Origin: Actinomycetaceae bacterium
Lineage (GTDB): Bacteria > Actinomycetota > Actinomycetes > Actinomycetales > Actinomycetaceae
Reading direction: 5' to 3'
DNA: 64,000 nt
NCBI GenBank assembly: GCA_030540715.1
Contig: JAUNVQ010000010.1
Location: 1-64,000, forward strand
Under the pieces are notes generated by a model. The model ran no database searches. It saw only the letters and a program-made list of their open reading frames with translations, and was not told the DNA's origin. The translations under genes were made by a program, and so were the position numbers. Shown piece after piece: positions 1 to 6,539 of the stretch; position 1 is the stretch's first letter; every line of letters starts with the position of its first letter.

Positions 1-1
1 C

Positions 2-433
2 ACTACTATGGGATTGCAGATAAGACAACACCCACTCATCCCCACCCGGGTAAGGGTCATAGCACTTATCGCCTGGCTTGACATTGAAATCTTTCTTCCA
101 ATCAGCATAAAGCTGCTCAAAACGTTCCGTTGGATCCAGGTAAGTGTGTAATTGGTACATGTACACATCAGTACAGTATTGGTAGCAAACCTGCCACAAA
201 TCCGCACACTTATCCACACCCCACGTATGTCCCAAACTAGGCCAGGTGCAATAAATATTTCCAATGTCGTTATAGACCCAAAACGCAACCTCAGCCATCA
301 CCTCTTCAAGATCAGCCACATCCATCCGACACACCATTGGCCCATCCTTCTCGAAAATACCCAAGTCAAGAAACAGGGGAATCTCGGCATACGACAACTC
401 GAGAATAGTCCCCATAAACGGGATATGTCTCAT
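2..433 (-). CDS. Putative orphan immunity protein, runs off left edge
   Basis: An open frame of 144 codons starts at an ATG (433-431) with a GGAG Shine-Dalgarno core 5 nt upstream and reads without a stop to the window edge, so the C-terminus is missing. The product is acidic, with several Trp and Cys and no membrane segment or signal peptide. I do not recognise the family. The reason to call it an immunity protein is context: the stop codon of a broken toxin-tail-like frame (442-444) overlaps its ribosome binding site, which is the spacing expected of a translationally coupled toxin/immunity pair, and two similar pairs follow within 4.5 kb. The role is inferred; it could be any small cytosolic protein. 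Confidence 0.5.
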   Translation of the reverse strand, partial: MRHIPFMGTILELSYAEIPLFLDLGIFEKDGPMVCRMDVADLEEVMAEVAFWVYNDIGNIYCTWPSLGHTWGVDKCADLWQVCYQYCTDVYMYQLHTYLDPTERFEQLYADWKKDFNVKPGDKCYDPYPGGDEWVLSYLQSHSS

Positions 434-441
434 ACCCACTC

Positions 442-690
442 CTATTCAATATGAACCTTTCCATCTTTAGAAGTAATACCGTGCTGCGCGCAAAAATCAT
501 CATTGAAACGCGAATCAATAGTCATCCCACCCGACTTAGAGTACTCACGCAAAAAACACTACTGTCCCAGCGCCAGCAAATTTATCCAAAATCTTAGGCA
601 TAACCCAATGATAGCCATCTCATCAAACGGAAGAAAACCTAGGACACTTCTCTCTTTCCAACTAAGATTCCACCAGGTTCTCACAAAATA
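442..690 (-). pseudogene. Broken C-terminal toxin-tail-like fragment
   Basis: The leftward reading frame ending at TAG 442-444 gives a hydrophilic peptide ending SKDGKVHIE. It can be followed upstream only through a shift at a run of six T (about 550-556) and a second shift near 610-625; between them the frame reads DGYHWVMPKILDKF. No start codon or intact open frame exists. The layout (a frame ending directly at the ribosome binding site of a small acidic gene) suggests a decayed polymorphic-toxin C-terminus. The family is not recognised. A sequencing error in the T run could explain the first shift but not the second. Confidence 0.3.
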
Positions 691-727
691 GGCAACCCTT
701 TATTGGCACATTCACATGAGATGACAA

Positions 728-1132
728 CTACTCCAAAGAAAATCTCTTATCGATGTTCTCTAGAAAATCATCCACATTTTCAGGCCGCCATGGATGCCAA
801 ACCCAAGGAGTAGGAATATCACAAGAAAGCTTTCTTAACTGGGAATCAATTTCCCGTGAATCCAATTGGTGCATTCCCAGCATATCTTCAAGAATACGTG
901 AAAGTGAATCCGCTGACATGAAGCGAATCATTTCTTGCTTCTGCGAGTTAAATAGTTCTACTTCGTATCTCTGCCGGGGGTCCTTGTTGAAAAATAAGAG
1001 CTTTATTGTCCCAATGAAACCTTTTTCGTCTTCACGGATCTCACGTTTATAAATCTACCTAATACGTAGGTAATCCCACGTAGGCAACACTTCCGCAATT
1101 TCAGGGTCGCGGGTCGTATACATAGCCAGCAT
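728..1132 (-). pseudogene. Immunity-like gene interrupted by an in-frame TAG
   Basis: From an ATG at 1132-1130, preceded by GAAAGG, the frame reads 25 codons, meets TAG (1057-1055), and continues open for a further 108 codons to TAA/TAG-type termination at 728. The residues before and after the stop read as one continuous protein (LPTWDYLRIR, stop, IYKREIREDEKGF), so a single substitution of a sense codon is the simplest explanation. The product would be about 134 residues, soluble, rich in Asp, Glu and Arg. Translation could restart at an internal Met (about 931), giving a 67-residue C-terminal piece. It follows a toxin-tail remnant (1205-1504), which is why an immunity role is proposed. No family is recognised. 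Confidence 0.45.
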
Positions 1133-1204
1133 ATCCTTTCACCTGTTCGCGTTCCATATTATAGAAATTAGATGGTTTTGACACTCCACCAGATCCGATA
1201 TCAA

Positions 1205-1504
1205 CTATTTTTTGCCTTCCAGCATCTGATAGTTAATCCACTTTTTGTTTAACCAAAGATCAACATCCGCTTGCACTGACGATGAGTATGGCCTCAAATA
1301 TGACCCAATATCTTCAACAAAATCGGTGCCGAAAGCGTTGCGGATTGGCTCTGGTGTACCAAGGTAATATCCGGCATTGATTGAGTCTGCGTGCGGTATT
1401 ACACGACCTGGCATGGATCTTCCCATTACTACTGTATTTGCGTGTGGGAAGGCAGTCACACTACCCGTAATCTTGTTCCGAAAATAATGCCCGCCAGACC
1501 CGCA
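1205..1504 (-). pseudogene. Truncated polymorphic-toxin C-terminal fragment
   Basis: This leftward frame is open from just after a TGA (1507-1505) to its stop at 1205, with a possible GTG start at 1459. It reads GGHYFRNKITG, then VVMGRSMPGRVIPHAD, then an aromatic and acidic tail ending EGKK. The 'VMGR-x-M-x-RV-x-P-x-A' pattern resembles the C-terminal regions of RHS-type polymorphic toxins as I know them, but I cannot assign a toxin family. There is no secretion or repeat domain, so this is at most an orphan toxin tail. It lies 72 bp upstream of the stop-interrupted small gene at 728-1132, giving a toxin-then-immunity order. Confidence 0.4.
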
Positions 1505-1567
1505 TCACCCATCAGCCGGCACCAGGCACCCCCTACGATACCCACCCTAGTGCGATCCGTTTAGCGA

Positions 1568-1870
1568 TCAATACGGAGTTGCTTCTTTGAGTTTGCGTAC
1601 TGTGGGAAAGGGAATCGACTGTGCTATGGGCGAACCGGGAGACTGTTTTAGTGATAATCAAGTCGATCTTGACTTCTAGTGCGTCGTGAATCAGCTTTGG
1701 AAGCCAACGCGGTTGGAAATGGAGGTACCTCTAGCACCTCTAAGTGAGTGCATACCCGTAAACTACCGATCCGCCCGCAAGGTAATTAGCTCAATTTAGC
1801 AGTCGATTTGGGAGCAGTAAGACTCGGCTTGTTCTTCCATGTCTGTTGAGACCCGCGCGTAGACCACTAA
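1568..1870 (-). pseudogene. Serine recombinase relic (N-terminal catalytic domain)
   Basis: Read leftward, the segment starting near 1867 gives VVYARVSTD, which matches the catalytic-serine motif of serine recombinases (the Ser in ARVSTD). About 50 codons later, after stops and frameshifts, it gives GFQKLIHDAL and then KIDLIITKTVSRFAHSTVDS, the second conserved block of the resolvase/invertase catalytic core, followed one frameshift later by TVRKLKEATPY and TGA at 1568. Several stops and at least two shifts make it clearly non-functional, and the large C-terminal DNA-binding region is absent. It marks a former integrating element or phage in this region. Confidence 0.65.
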
Positions 1871-1951
1871 TTCACGCTACACACACGGACTACTCATGCG
1901 CCACTGGCCATAGTCTTTCACAGTTACTATGAGCAACAAACATGGAGTATG

Positions 1952-2581
1952 TCAGGCATTGAAACAAGCGACTCCAGCTTTCGCTGTGGACACTAGATTA
2001 CTCTTGGGAAGCTCGACTTTATTGACTACTGCCTGTTGCCATGCCTCGGTGGTAGCGACAGTAGCAAAGTTGGAGTGAAGGAGAGCCATCAGGGTTTCAT
2101 GAACTTGTTCAGCGCTTGCTCTGCCAGCTTCGTTTTCCATGTGAATAGCACCGGTGGCGTCGCGCAGAACCTCGGCTTTGAAACCGTTCGCTACGGCTCC
2201 TTCGGCACTGCCAAGGATGCAGTTGTTGGTCATATAACCCACCAGAGTCACAGTACCCACATCCAGGTCGCGGCACCGCTGTGCTAGGTCGGTACCGTCA
2301 AAGACGCTTGCCAGATTCTTGGTGATTATTGGCGTGGTATCTGTGATCTGTTCTTCGATGCTGGAGTGGAATTCCCAGCTGTGGCTATTCTGACCAAATG
2401 CGATAGCACCGGTTGGATTCTCGTGACGGATGAAGAATACGGGCATGCCCGCTTTCTTGGCAGTAGCGATTGACTGCAGGATGTTTTGGAGGGATCGCTC
2501 TCGCGATGGGTACTGAATAGCGAGGTTGCCATCAAAGTATTCGTTTTGTACGTCAATAACCACCAGTACGCGCTTACTCAT
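1952..2581 (-). CDS. Isochorismatase-family cysteine hydrolase
   Basis: The predicted 209-residue protein belongs to the isochorismatase-like fold, which hydrolyses amides or vinyl ethers with an Asp-Lys-Cys triad. Visible are the N-terminal catalytic Asp in VVIDVQNEYF, a Lys in PIITKNLASVF, and the nucleophilic Cys in MTNNCILGSAEGA, which includes the usual cis-peptide region. The length is normal for the family (180-220). Two ATGs are possible; the second (2581) is preferred because AAGGAGG lies 8 nt upstream, whereas it is only 2 nt from the first (2587). Substrate cannot be told from sequence; nicotinamidase, N-carbamoylsarcosine amidase-like and other activities share the fold. It is the only plainly intact metabolic gene in the accessory region and stands alone. 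Confidence 0.88.
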   Translation of the reverse strand: MSKRVLVVIDVQNEYFDGNLAIQYPSRERSLQNILQSIATAKKAGMPVFFIRHENPTGAIAFGQNSHSWEFHSSIEEQITDTTPIITKNLASVFDGTDLAQRCRDLDVGTVTLVGYMTNNCILGSAEGAVANGFKAEVLRDATGAIHMENEAGRASAEQVHETLMALLHSNFATVATTEAWQQAVVNKVELPKSNLVSTAKAGVACFNA

Positions 2582-2613
2582 GAGCATGACCTCCTTTTAA
2601 TTTGGTCTATTCC

Positions 2614-3039
2614 TTAATTATAGTAGTCCACGACTATGAAGCATAGTTTGTACCTTACACCGCTTTTCCACCGGTCATCATCAAGTTCCGTCTGGCATGA
2701 GTGCCGCAGCTTGCACAGCAACATGAGATTCGATCCATCATTCGTGACACCGTGAGATGAAGGATGATGTGGTGAGCCTGAGCCACCAGCCTCAGCTATC
2801 CCAGCCTCACACAGCAGAGACTTAGCACCGTAGGTGGCACAGATTTTGCACCATGCAGACCCGTAGCGTGTGCTGCTCTCGGGGGCACACTCGGGTTTGT
2901 CAACCCCGCTAAATATTTTGACACAGGCCCATACTTTTTGATGCCCCCCTCTCCCTCTCATCGAAACAGCCCCATCTGGACGATCAAATACCTCACGCGA
3001 GCACCTCCAGAAAGCCCTTAAGCACCAAGCTACTCGCAC
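2614..3039 (-). pseudogene. Degenerate HNH-endonuclease-like relic
   Basis: An open leftward frame of 141 codons with unusual composition (many Cys, Ser and Arg). Its middle part resembles phage-type HNH endonucleases in layout: STRYGSAW at the start, LLCEAG where the first Cys pair would sit, GSPHHPSSHG where the DHI/HH motif would sit, and NLMLLCKLRHSCQ where the N-x-x-x-LC-x-x-CH motif would sit. Spacing and several key residues are off, so I read it as decayed rather than functional. There is no convincing ribosome binding site. It could be a chance open frame; the HNH reading is a moderate inference. Confidence 0.3.
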
Positions 3040-3083
3040 CTAAGCCCCAGTGTTTACAAGGGAAAACGCTTTTTCCCCGGCAT

Positions 3084-3122
3084 AGAAAAATGCTGGATTT
3101 GAGCGCATCCAAACCAGCATTT
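3084..3122 (-). terminator. Rho-independent terminator after the DUF4291 cassette
   Basis: An 8-bp stem (AATGCTGG 3089-3096 with CCAGCATT 3114-3121) containing an inner GGAT/ATCC pairing, followed on the minus strand by TTTTTC. It lies downstream of the leftward gene cluster that ends at 3368. Confidence 0.55.
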
Positions 3123-3367
3123 AGTTGGTTGGTTGGCTACTGGTATTGATACAAACCAGACACAGTAATGATAACAATGAAACCTGTGAAAATGGCTGTC
3201 AGTAGGTATTTTAGGAAACAGAACAGGTACAAGGCTGCGTTGCCTGAACTGAGTGATACCCCGCAGTCAGGCGATAATGGTAACACGTAACAGAACAACC
3301 ACCCCCTAGTGCTTCCAAAACAGGCTTTCCGCGTAAAAGTATCAATCGCGCGTAAAAGTTATCAGTA
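3123..3367. other. Intergenic region with a hydrophobic reading frame
   Basis: No confident gene. On the minus strand a frame ending at TAG 3137-3139 encodes a hydrophobic stretch (FLKYLLTAIFTGFIVIITV) that could be a single membrane helix. It has no ATG and no ribosome binding site, so it is only noted. Nothing else is apparent. Confidence 0.25.
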
Positions 3368-3949
3368 TTAATCTGTGGCAGGTAGTGTAATCCCAAGACG
3401 TTTAGCAGTAGATGAATCACAAACTTGATACTCTCTATACTTCGCTAAGAAATCCTTATAGTACTCCTCGTTGCTTTCTGCTACTTGCATCGTATTAGTA
3501 ATATCAGTAATATTGTTAATCCCCGAATCGTACAACTCTAGGCACTCAGTACTAACTCCTAATTGCAGACTCCCAAACTCTAGCCGTTGCAAGAGATAAT
3601 TCCGCTCCGGATCCCACTGCACCCGATTCGGAAATCGTTTAACTTCTTCTCGCCATTGCTCAGCACTGCCATGTATTTGCGGCGAGTAGCGAGTTAAAGA
3701 TGCGTGAGCTAGCAATTGATCAAAAACTGCTCTATCCAAACTTATTTCTAGGACGACTTCCTGTCCATTTTTTCGACCCCAGTCACTGCGGTATGCCATC
3801 CAATAAAATGACGGTTTAATCCACGTCATCCTAGTAAAACGAAAAGGCTTCACAAGTTTCTGTGCGACTAAAAGTGCAGAAGCGATATGCGGACTGTAGG
3901 CTTGGTAAACCGTCACTATATTTGCGGAGTATTGTGCAGATATTCTCAT
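3368..3949 (-). CDS. DUF4291 family protein
   Basis: The 193-residue product matches the DUF4291 family through its signature blocks: TVYQAYSPHIASA near the N-terminus, RMTWIKPSFYWMAYRSDWG at about residues 40-58, and RVQWDPERNYLLQRLEFGSL in the C-terminal half. The length is normal for the family, whose biochemical function is not established. It starts 7 nt after the stop of the gene at 3957-4427, so the two are probably co-transcribed, and a terminator follows at 3084-3122. DUF4291 genes are scattered across bacteria and eukaryotes. Its place next to a toxin/immunity cassette may be cargo rather than function. Confidence 0.88.
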   Translation of the reverse strand: MRISAQYSANIVTVYQAYSPHIASALLVAQKLVKPFRFTRMTWIKPSFYWMAYRSDWGRKNGQEVVLEISLDRAVFDQLLAHASLTRYSPQIHGSAEQWREEVKRFPNRVQWDPERNYLLQRLEFGSLQLGVSTECLELYDSGINNITDITNTMQVAESNEEYYKDFLAKYREYQVCDSSTAKRLGITLPATD

Positions 3950-3956
3950 TTCTAAC

Positions 3957-4427
3957 CTAATAACTAGTCAGTACTTCATCTGCCCCGCACACACATAACG
4001 CCCACTCTAGATCCCCAAGCGGGCATGGAAACTCAGGGATATCATGATAGAAAACAGCCATGCTATCACTTAATAATTCATATTTAAGAAATGGTCGCTT
4101 CACGTCAATGTCATACACTAAATCACACCAAGCCTCAATATCGCCCCTATAGAAAACTTTCCCCTCAAGCTCAGCGTTGAAAGATAAACCCGTCTCACGG
4201 TGGATACTCTCGGCTCTAAAAATATAGCCCTCCGGGTTGAAATGCCTAGAAAACCAAATAGGCACACTGGCTCTGAAAGCATCTTCTGTCAAAGAATCTT
4301 TGTCCTCGATAAGTCTGGTAATTTCCTCATACAGTGGTACAATTTCTCGAACCGAGCCAGCCTTATAAACCACCAGCCCCGTCCCAGAAAACTCAACCAA
4401 ATTATCCGACTTGTATTGATTCATCAT
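3957..4427 (-). CDS. Probable immunity protein of an orphan toxin cassette
   Basis: An intact 156-residue soluble, acidic protein with no signal peptide or membrane segment and no family I recognise. Its ATG overlaps the stop of the upstream toxin-tail frame as TAATG (4429-4425), which implies translational coupling; a second ATG follows directly. This overlap and the toxin-like character of the upstream product are the basis for the immunity call. DUF4291 follows 7 nt downstream. An alternative is a DUF of unrelated function. Confidence 0.5.
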   Translation of the reverse strand: MMNQYKSDNLVEFSGTGLVVYKAGSVREIVPLYEEITRLIEDKDSLTEDAFRASVPIWFSRHFNPEGYIFRAESIHRETGLSFNAELEGKVFYRGDIEAWCDLVYDIDVKRPFLKYELLSDSMAVFYHDIPEFPCPLGDLEWALCVCGADEVLTSY

Positions 4428-4699
4428 TACTCCAATATCCTTCCACTTCCCGGAATTAACCCATCCATAACACGATGCATTTCAGCCTGCGATATCCCAT
4501 ACGAGAATCTTGTTTTAGTTACATCAACATGCTGTATGGGAGCACCTCGGCTATTCGCTTGGGGAACAGCTCGCTTTTCAATATCAAGAGCGTTCCTTTC
4601 ATCAATCTCGAACGCCAAAATGTGACTGTCGTATCCCTGCTCAATTCGTTTTGCATAAAACTCTCTACTACGAGCCTCATCACCGAGATTAAGATACAC
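4427..4699 (-). CDS. Orphan polymorphic-toxin C-terminal domain
   Basis: The 90-residue product begins at GTG (4699) with YLNLGDEARSREFYAKRIEQ and ends with a PGSGRILE tail. Similar C-terminal tails (NLGDEARA-x-EF-x-x-KR, then AVPE, then a VDVTK and Y-G block, then PGSGR) occur in large RHS/polymorphic toxins. There is no secretion, repeat or cleavage domain, so it is a displaced tail. Its 5' end lies inside the upstream HTH gene in a different frame, with no own ribosome binding site visible, suggesting the fragment was joined there by recombination. The downstream gene overlaps its stop and is the likely immunity partner. Activity and expression are uncertain. Confidence 0.45.
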   Translation of the reverse strand: MYLNLGDEARSREFYAKRIEQGYDSHILAFEIDERNALDIEKRAVPQANSRGAPIQHVDVTKTRFSYGISQAEMHRVMDGLIPGSGRILE

Positions 4700-4872
4700 C
4701 CTGGACGCTCAGCATTCCATTTAACAATCGTTTCAGGCAACCAACCACGCGTTGCATACCTTCCCGATCCAATATAGACATCTGGATCAGGTAACGTATA
4801 GCGGCTAAGAGTTGGGGCTTTCACACCGATACGCTCGGCAACATCTTTACGCCCAAGGTAATATTTAGCCAT
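4519..4872 (-). CDS. Small excisionase-like HTH protein with an out-of-frame tail
   Basis: It begins at ATG 4872 with AAAGGAG 7 nt upstream. The first 58 residues (GRKDVAERIGVKAPTLSRY, then GWLPETIVKWNAERPG) form a MerR/AlpA-like winged helix as found in small phage and island regulators, which normally end soon after the Arg-Pro-Gly. Here the frame continues 59 more residues into sequence that in another frame encodes the toxin tail (4427-4699). The C-terminal half is therefore probably a junction artefact. DNA binding at the element's own promoter or excision control would be the expected role. The start overlaps the stop of the upstream 51-residue membrane protein. Confidence 0.6.
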   Translation of the reverse strand: MAKYYLGRKDVAERIGVKAPTLSRYTLPDPDVYIGSGRYATRGWLPETIVKWNAERPGCILISVMRLVVESFMQNELSRDTTVTFWRSRLMKGTLLILKSELFPKRIAEVLPYSMLM

Positions 4873-5020
4873 TTTTGCGCTCCTTTATCGCCCAGATAAG
4901 GGCTGCAAGACCGCATAGGAATACCCCAATGCCACCAAGGATATTGAAATGTCCGCGTGTGATTGCGAATATGACTACAGGTGCGAAAATAATAGTTGCT
5001 GTTATGTATGTCGTTTTCAT
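4865..5020 (-). CDS. 51-residue membrane protein upstream of the HTH gene
   Basis: A short gene from ATG 5020 to TAA 4867-4865. The product has two hydrophobic segments (ITATIIFAPVVIFAI and GGIGVFLCGLAALIWAI) and ends KERKNG, giving a likely two-helix inner-membrane protein with a basic end. Its stop overlaps the ATG of the HTH gene, so the two are probably coupled. No strong ribosome binding site is visible. The C-terminal half resembles the broken small frame at 5093-5193 (LG-x-IG-x-x-L-x-G-x-AALI-x-x-x-K-x-RK), indicating a tandem duplication. Function unknown; holin-like or toxin-peptide roles are possible. Confidence 0.5.
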   Translation of the reverse strand: MKTTYITATIIFAPVVIFAITRGHFNILGGIGVFLCGLAALIWAIKERKNG

Positions 5021-5050
5021 AATCTGTTATGGTTATACTGAAAATGCTTT

Positions 5051-5085
5051 GGGGGTTCAAGATACTATCTTTATTTTGAACCCCC
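5051..5085. repeat. Perfect 10-bp inverted repeat between the two small membrane genes
   Basis: GGGGGTTCAA (5051-5060) and TTGAACCCCC (5076-5085) form a perfect hairpin with a 15-nt loop. There is no T tract on either side, so it is a weak terminator at best. It may be an RNA structure controlling the downstream small gene on the minus strand. Confidence 0.5.
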
Positions 5086-5092
5086 ACCGCTC

Positions 5093-5193
5093 TTACTTCT
5101 TTCGTTTCTTGCTAACGAGAATCAGTGCTGCGATTCCGCTAAGAAGAAGACCGATATTGCCTAGAAGGTAGGCAATGGTTTTCAGTACTTCAA
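5093..5193 (-). pseudogene. Tandem paralogue of the small membrane protein, start lost
   Basis: The leftward frame ending TAA 5095-5093 encodes VLKTIAYLLGNIGLLLSG and then IAALILVSKKRKK, a single hydrophobic segment with a basic tail, similar to the C-terminus of the 51-residue protein at 4865-5020. A strong AAAGGAGG lies at about 5198-5205, but the TTG it would serve is out of frame and stops after three codons. A one-base loss near the start would explain this. It could still be read from a CTG at 5185. Confidence 0.35.
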
Positions 5194-5332
5194 AATATCC
5201 TCCTTTCTGCTTATAGAACATGTACACATTTTATATTATGTAATGTTAACTATTAGGCCACAAAATATAGAAAATAAAGGCCGCCCACAAACATGGACGA
5301 CCCCGATGCGCTCCCCACACATTGCAGAAACG

Positions 5333-5437
5333 CTACAACTTAGCGATTAACTCATTCAATAACCCAACCACATACTTGGCATCCTTTTTACGCATACCAA
5401 GCTGAATCGCACACGTAGATGTAGCAGCTACTCCAAA
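5333..5437 (-). pseudogene. Unidentified C-terminal gene remnant
   Basis: A leftward frame ending at TAG 5335-5333 reads GVAATSTCAIQLGM, then RKKDAKYVVGLLNELIAKL. It looks like a real protein C-terminus (amphipathic final helix), but it runs upstream into the terminator of the PEPCK fragment and has no start. I do not recognise the parent gene. Confidence 0.25.
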
Positions 5438-5470
5438 ACAAAACTACCCCTGGCACTAGGCCAGAGGTAG
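5434..5470 (-). terminator. Terminator of the PEPCK fragment
   Basis: CTACCcCTGGC (5444-5454) pairs with GCCAGaGGTAG (5460-5470) with one mismatch; on the minus strand the stem is followed by TTTTGTTTT. It lies just past the end of the PEPCK remnant and suggests that the native 3' end of that gene is preserved. Confidence 0.65.
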
Positions 5471-5525
5471 TTCACTGCTCACCTAAAAGACGGCGCAAAA
5501 AACGCCCTCCAAAAAGCTAAAAAAA

Positions 5526-6137
5526 TTACTTCTTCGCAGCCGCAATGCGTTCACGGAACTTCGCAAGCTGTTCAGTAATCTCTTCAGGCAAGTGATCGCC
5601 AAACTGCGCAAAGTATTCTTCCGTATCGTCCATCTCGGCAGCCCAAGCATCCGGATCAATGTCAAACATCTTATCCCAGGTCTCGCGATCAAGATCAAGA
5701 CCATCAAGGTTGAAGTCCTCAAACTTCGGATACTTACCGGTCACACCATCAATAGCGTCAACTTCACCAGCTGCACAACGCACAATCCAGTCAAGCACAC
5801 GCGAGTTATCGCCAAAGCCCGGCCACATAAACTTGCCGTCTTCATCCTTACGGAACCAGTTAACCTGGTAAATCTTGAGGTTCTCGCCAAGTTCTTCTTG
5901 AATCTCTCACCAGTGACCCCAGTAATCCGCCATGTGATAACCACAGAACGGCAACATCGCAAATGGGTCCTGACGAAGCGATCCGACCGAACCTTCAGCA
6001 GCACTCCGCTCGGATGCAACAGAAGCACCAATGAACACCCTATGCGCAGGTTCATACTGCTCAGCCACCAAAGGAACGTTCGTTGCACGACGCCCACCAA
6101 ACAGGATTGCGTCAACGGGAAGACCCTCGGGTACATA
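5526..6137 (-). pseudogene. pckG: 5'-truncated GTP-dependent PEP carboxykinase with in-frame stop
   Basis: The leftward frame reads [20 protein letters not shown], then [22 protein letters not shown], a TGA (5909-5907), then without frame change EIQEELGENLKIYQVNWFRK, GKFMWPGFGDNSRVLDWI and a normal C-terminus. These are signature blocks of the GTP-type phosphoenolpyruvate carboxykinase family. Only about the last third (roughly 200 of about 600 residues) is present: homology stops at about 6137, 85 bp from the tRNA-Ala gene. The TGA replaces what is normally Leu in HWL, a change explained by one substitution. It cannot encode an active enzyme. A full-length copy may exist elsewhere. Confidence 0.85.
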
Positions 6138-6221
6138 GGGGGTACACGAAAGGAGGAAACGTGACAAGAAAGCAAAGACAGATCCGCAATAAAATAGGCT
6201 TTTACCTGGAATGTTATTCGG

Positions 6222-6294
6222 TGGAGCTAGCGGGGATCGAACCCGCGACCTTGTCATTGCGAACGACACGCGCTACCAACTGCGCCATAGCCCC
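6222..6294 (-). tRNA. tRNA-Ala (anticodon CGC)
   Basis: The minus strand folds into a 73-nt cloverleaf: acceptor GGGGCTA with TAGCTCC (one G-T pair), D-arm GCGC/GCGC, anticodon arm TGTCG-TTCGCAA-TGACA with anticodon CGC, and T-arm GCGGG-TTCGATC-CCCGC. The discriminator is A; the full CCA is not encoded. Its 3' end faces the decayed accessory region, as expected of an integration hotspot. Confidence 0.95.
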
Positions 6295-6539
6295 TGCTAC
6301 CCAATGATTGTAGTTGCGAGACCCTAAAGAAAGCAAACTGAGACTGTATCGCCAATAACACCAGCCTTCAGCCTCGCCCTCTGAAAACATCACGAACGCT
6401 CAGGCTTTCCGAAAACAAATCCGCAGCGTTCACGCCAAACGCCAAACAGACAGGCCACAATCCCCTATCGGCGTCGCACAAACCGTGAACAAGTGGCACG
6501 TGCTTGCCACGCACCAGCGCATATCCGCTTCACGAAGGG

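Noticed and set aside
5907..5909. TGA in the PEPCK frame as selenocysteine or recoded Trp
   Set aside because: It replaces a Leu position, no SECIS-like hairpin is evident, and the gene is already truncated at the other end.
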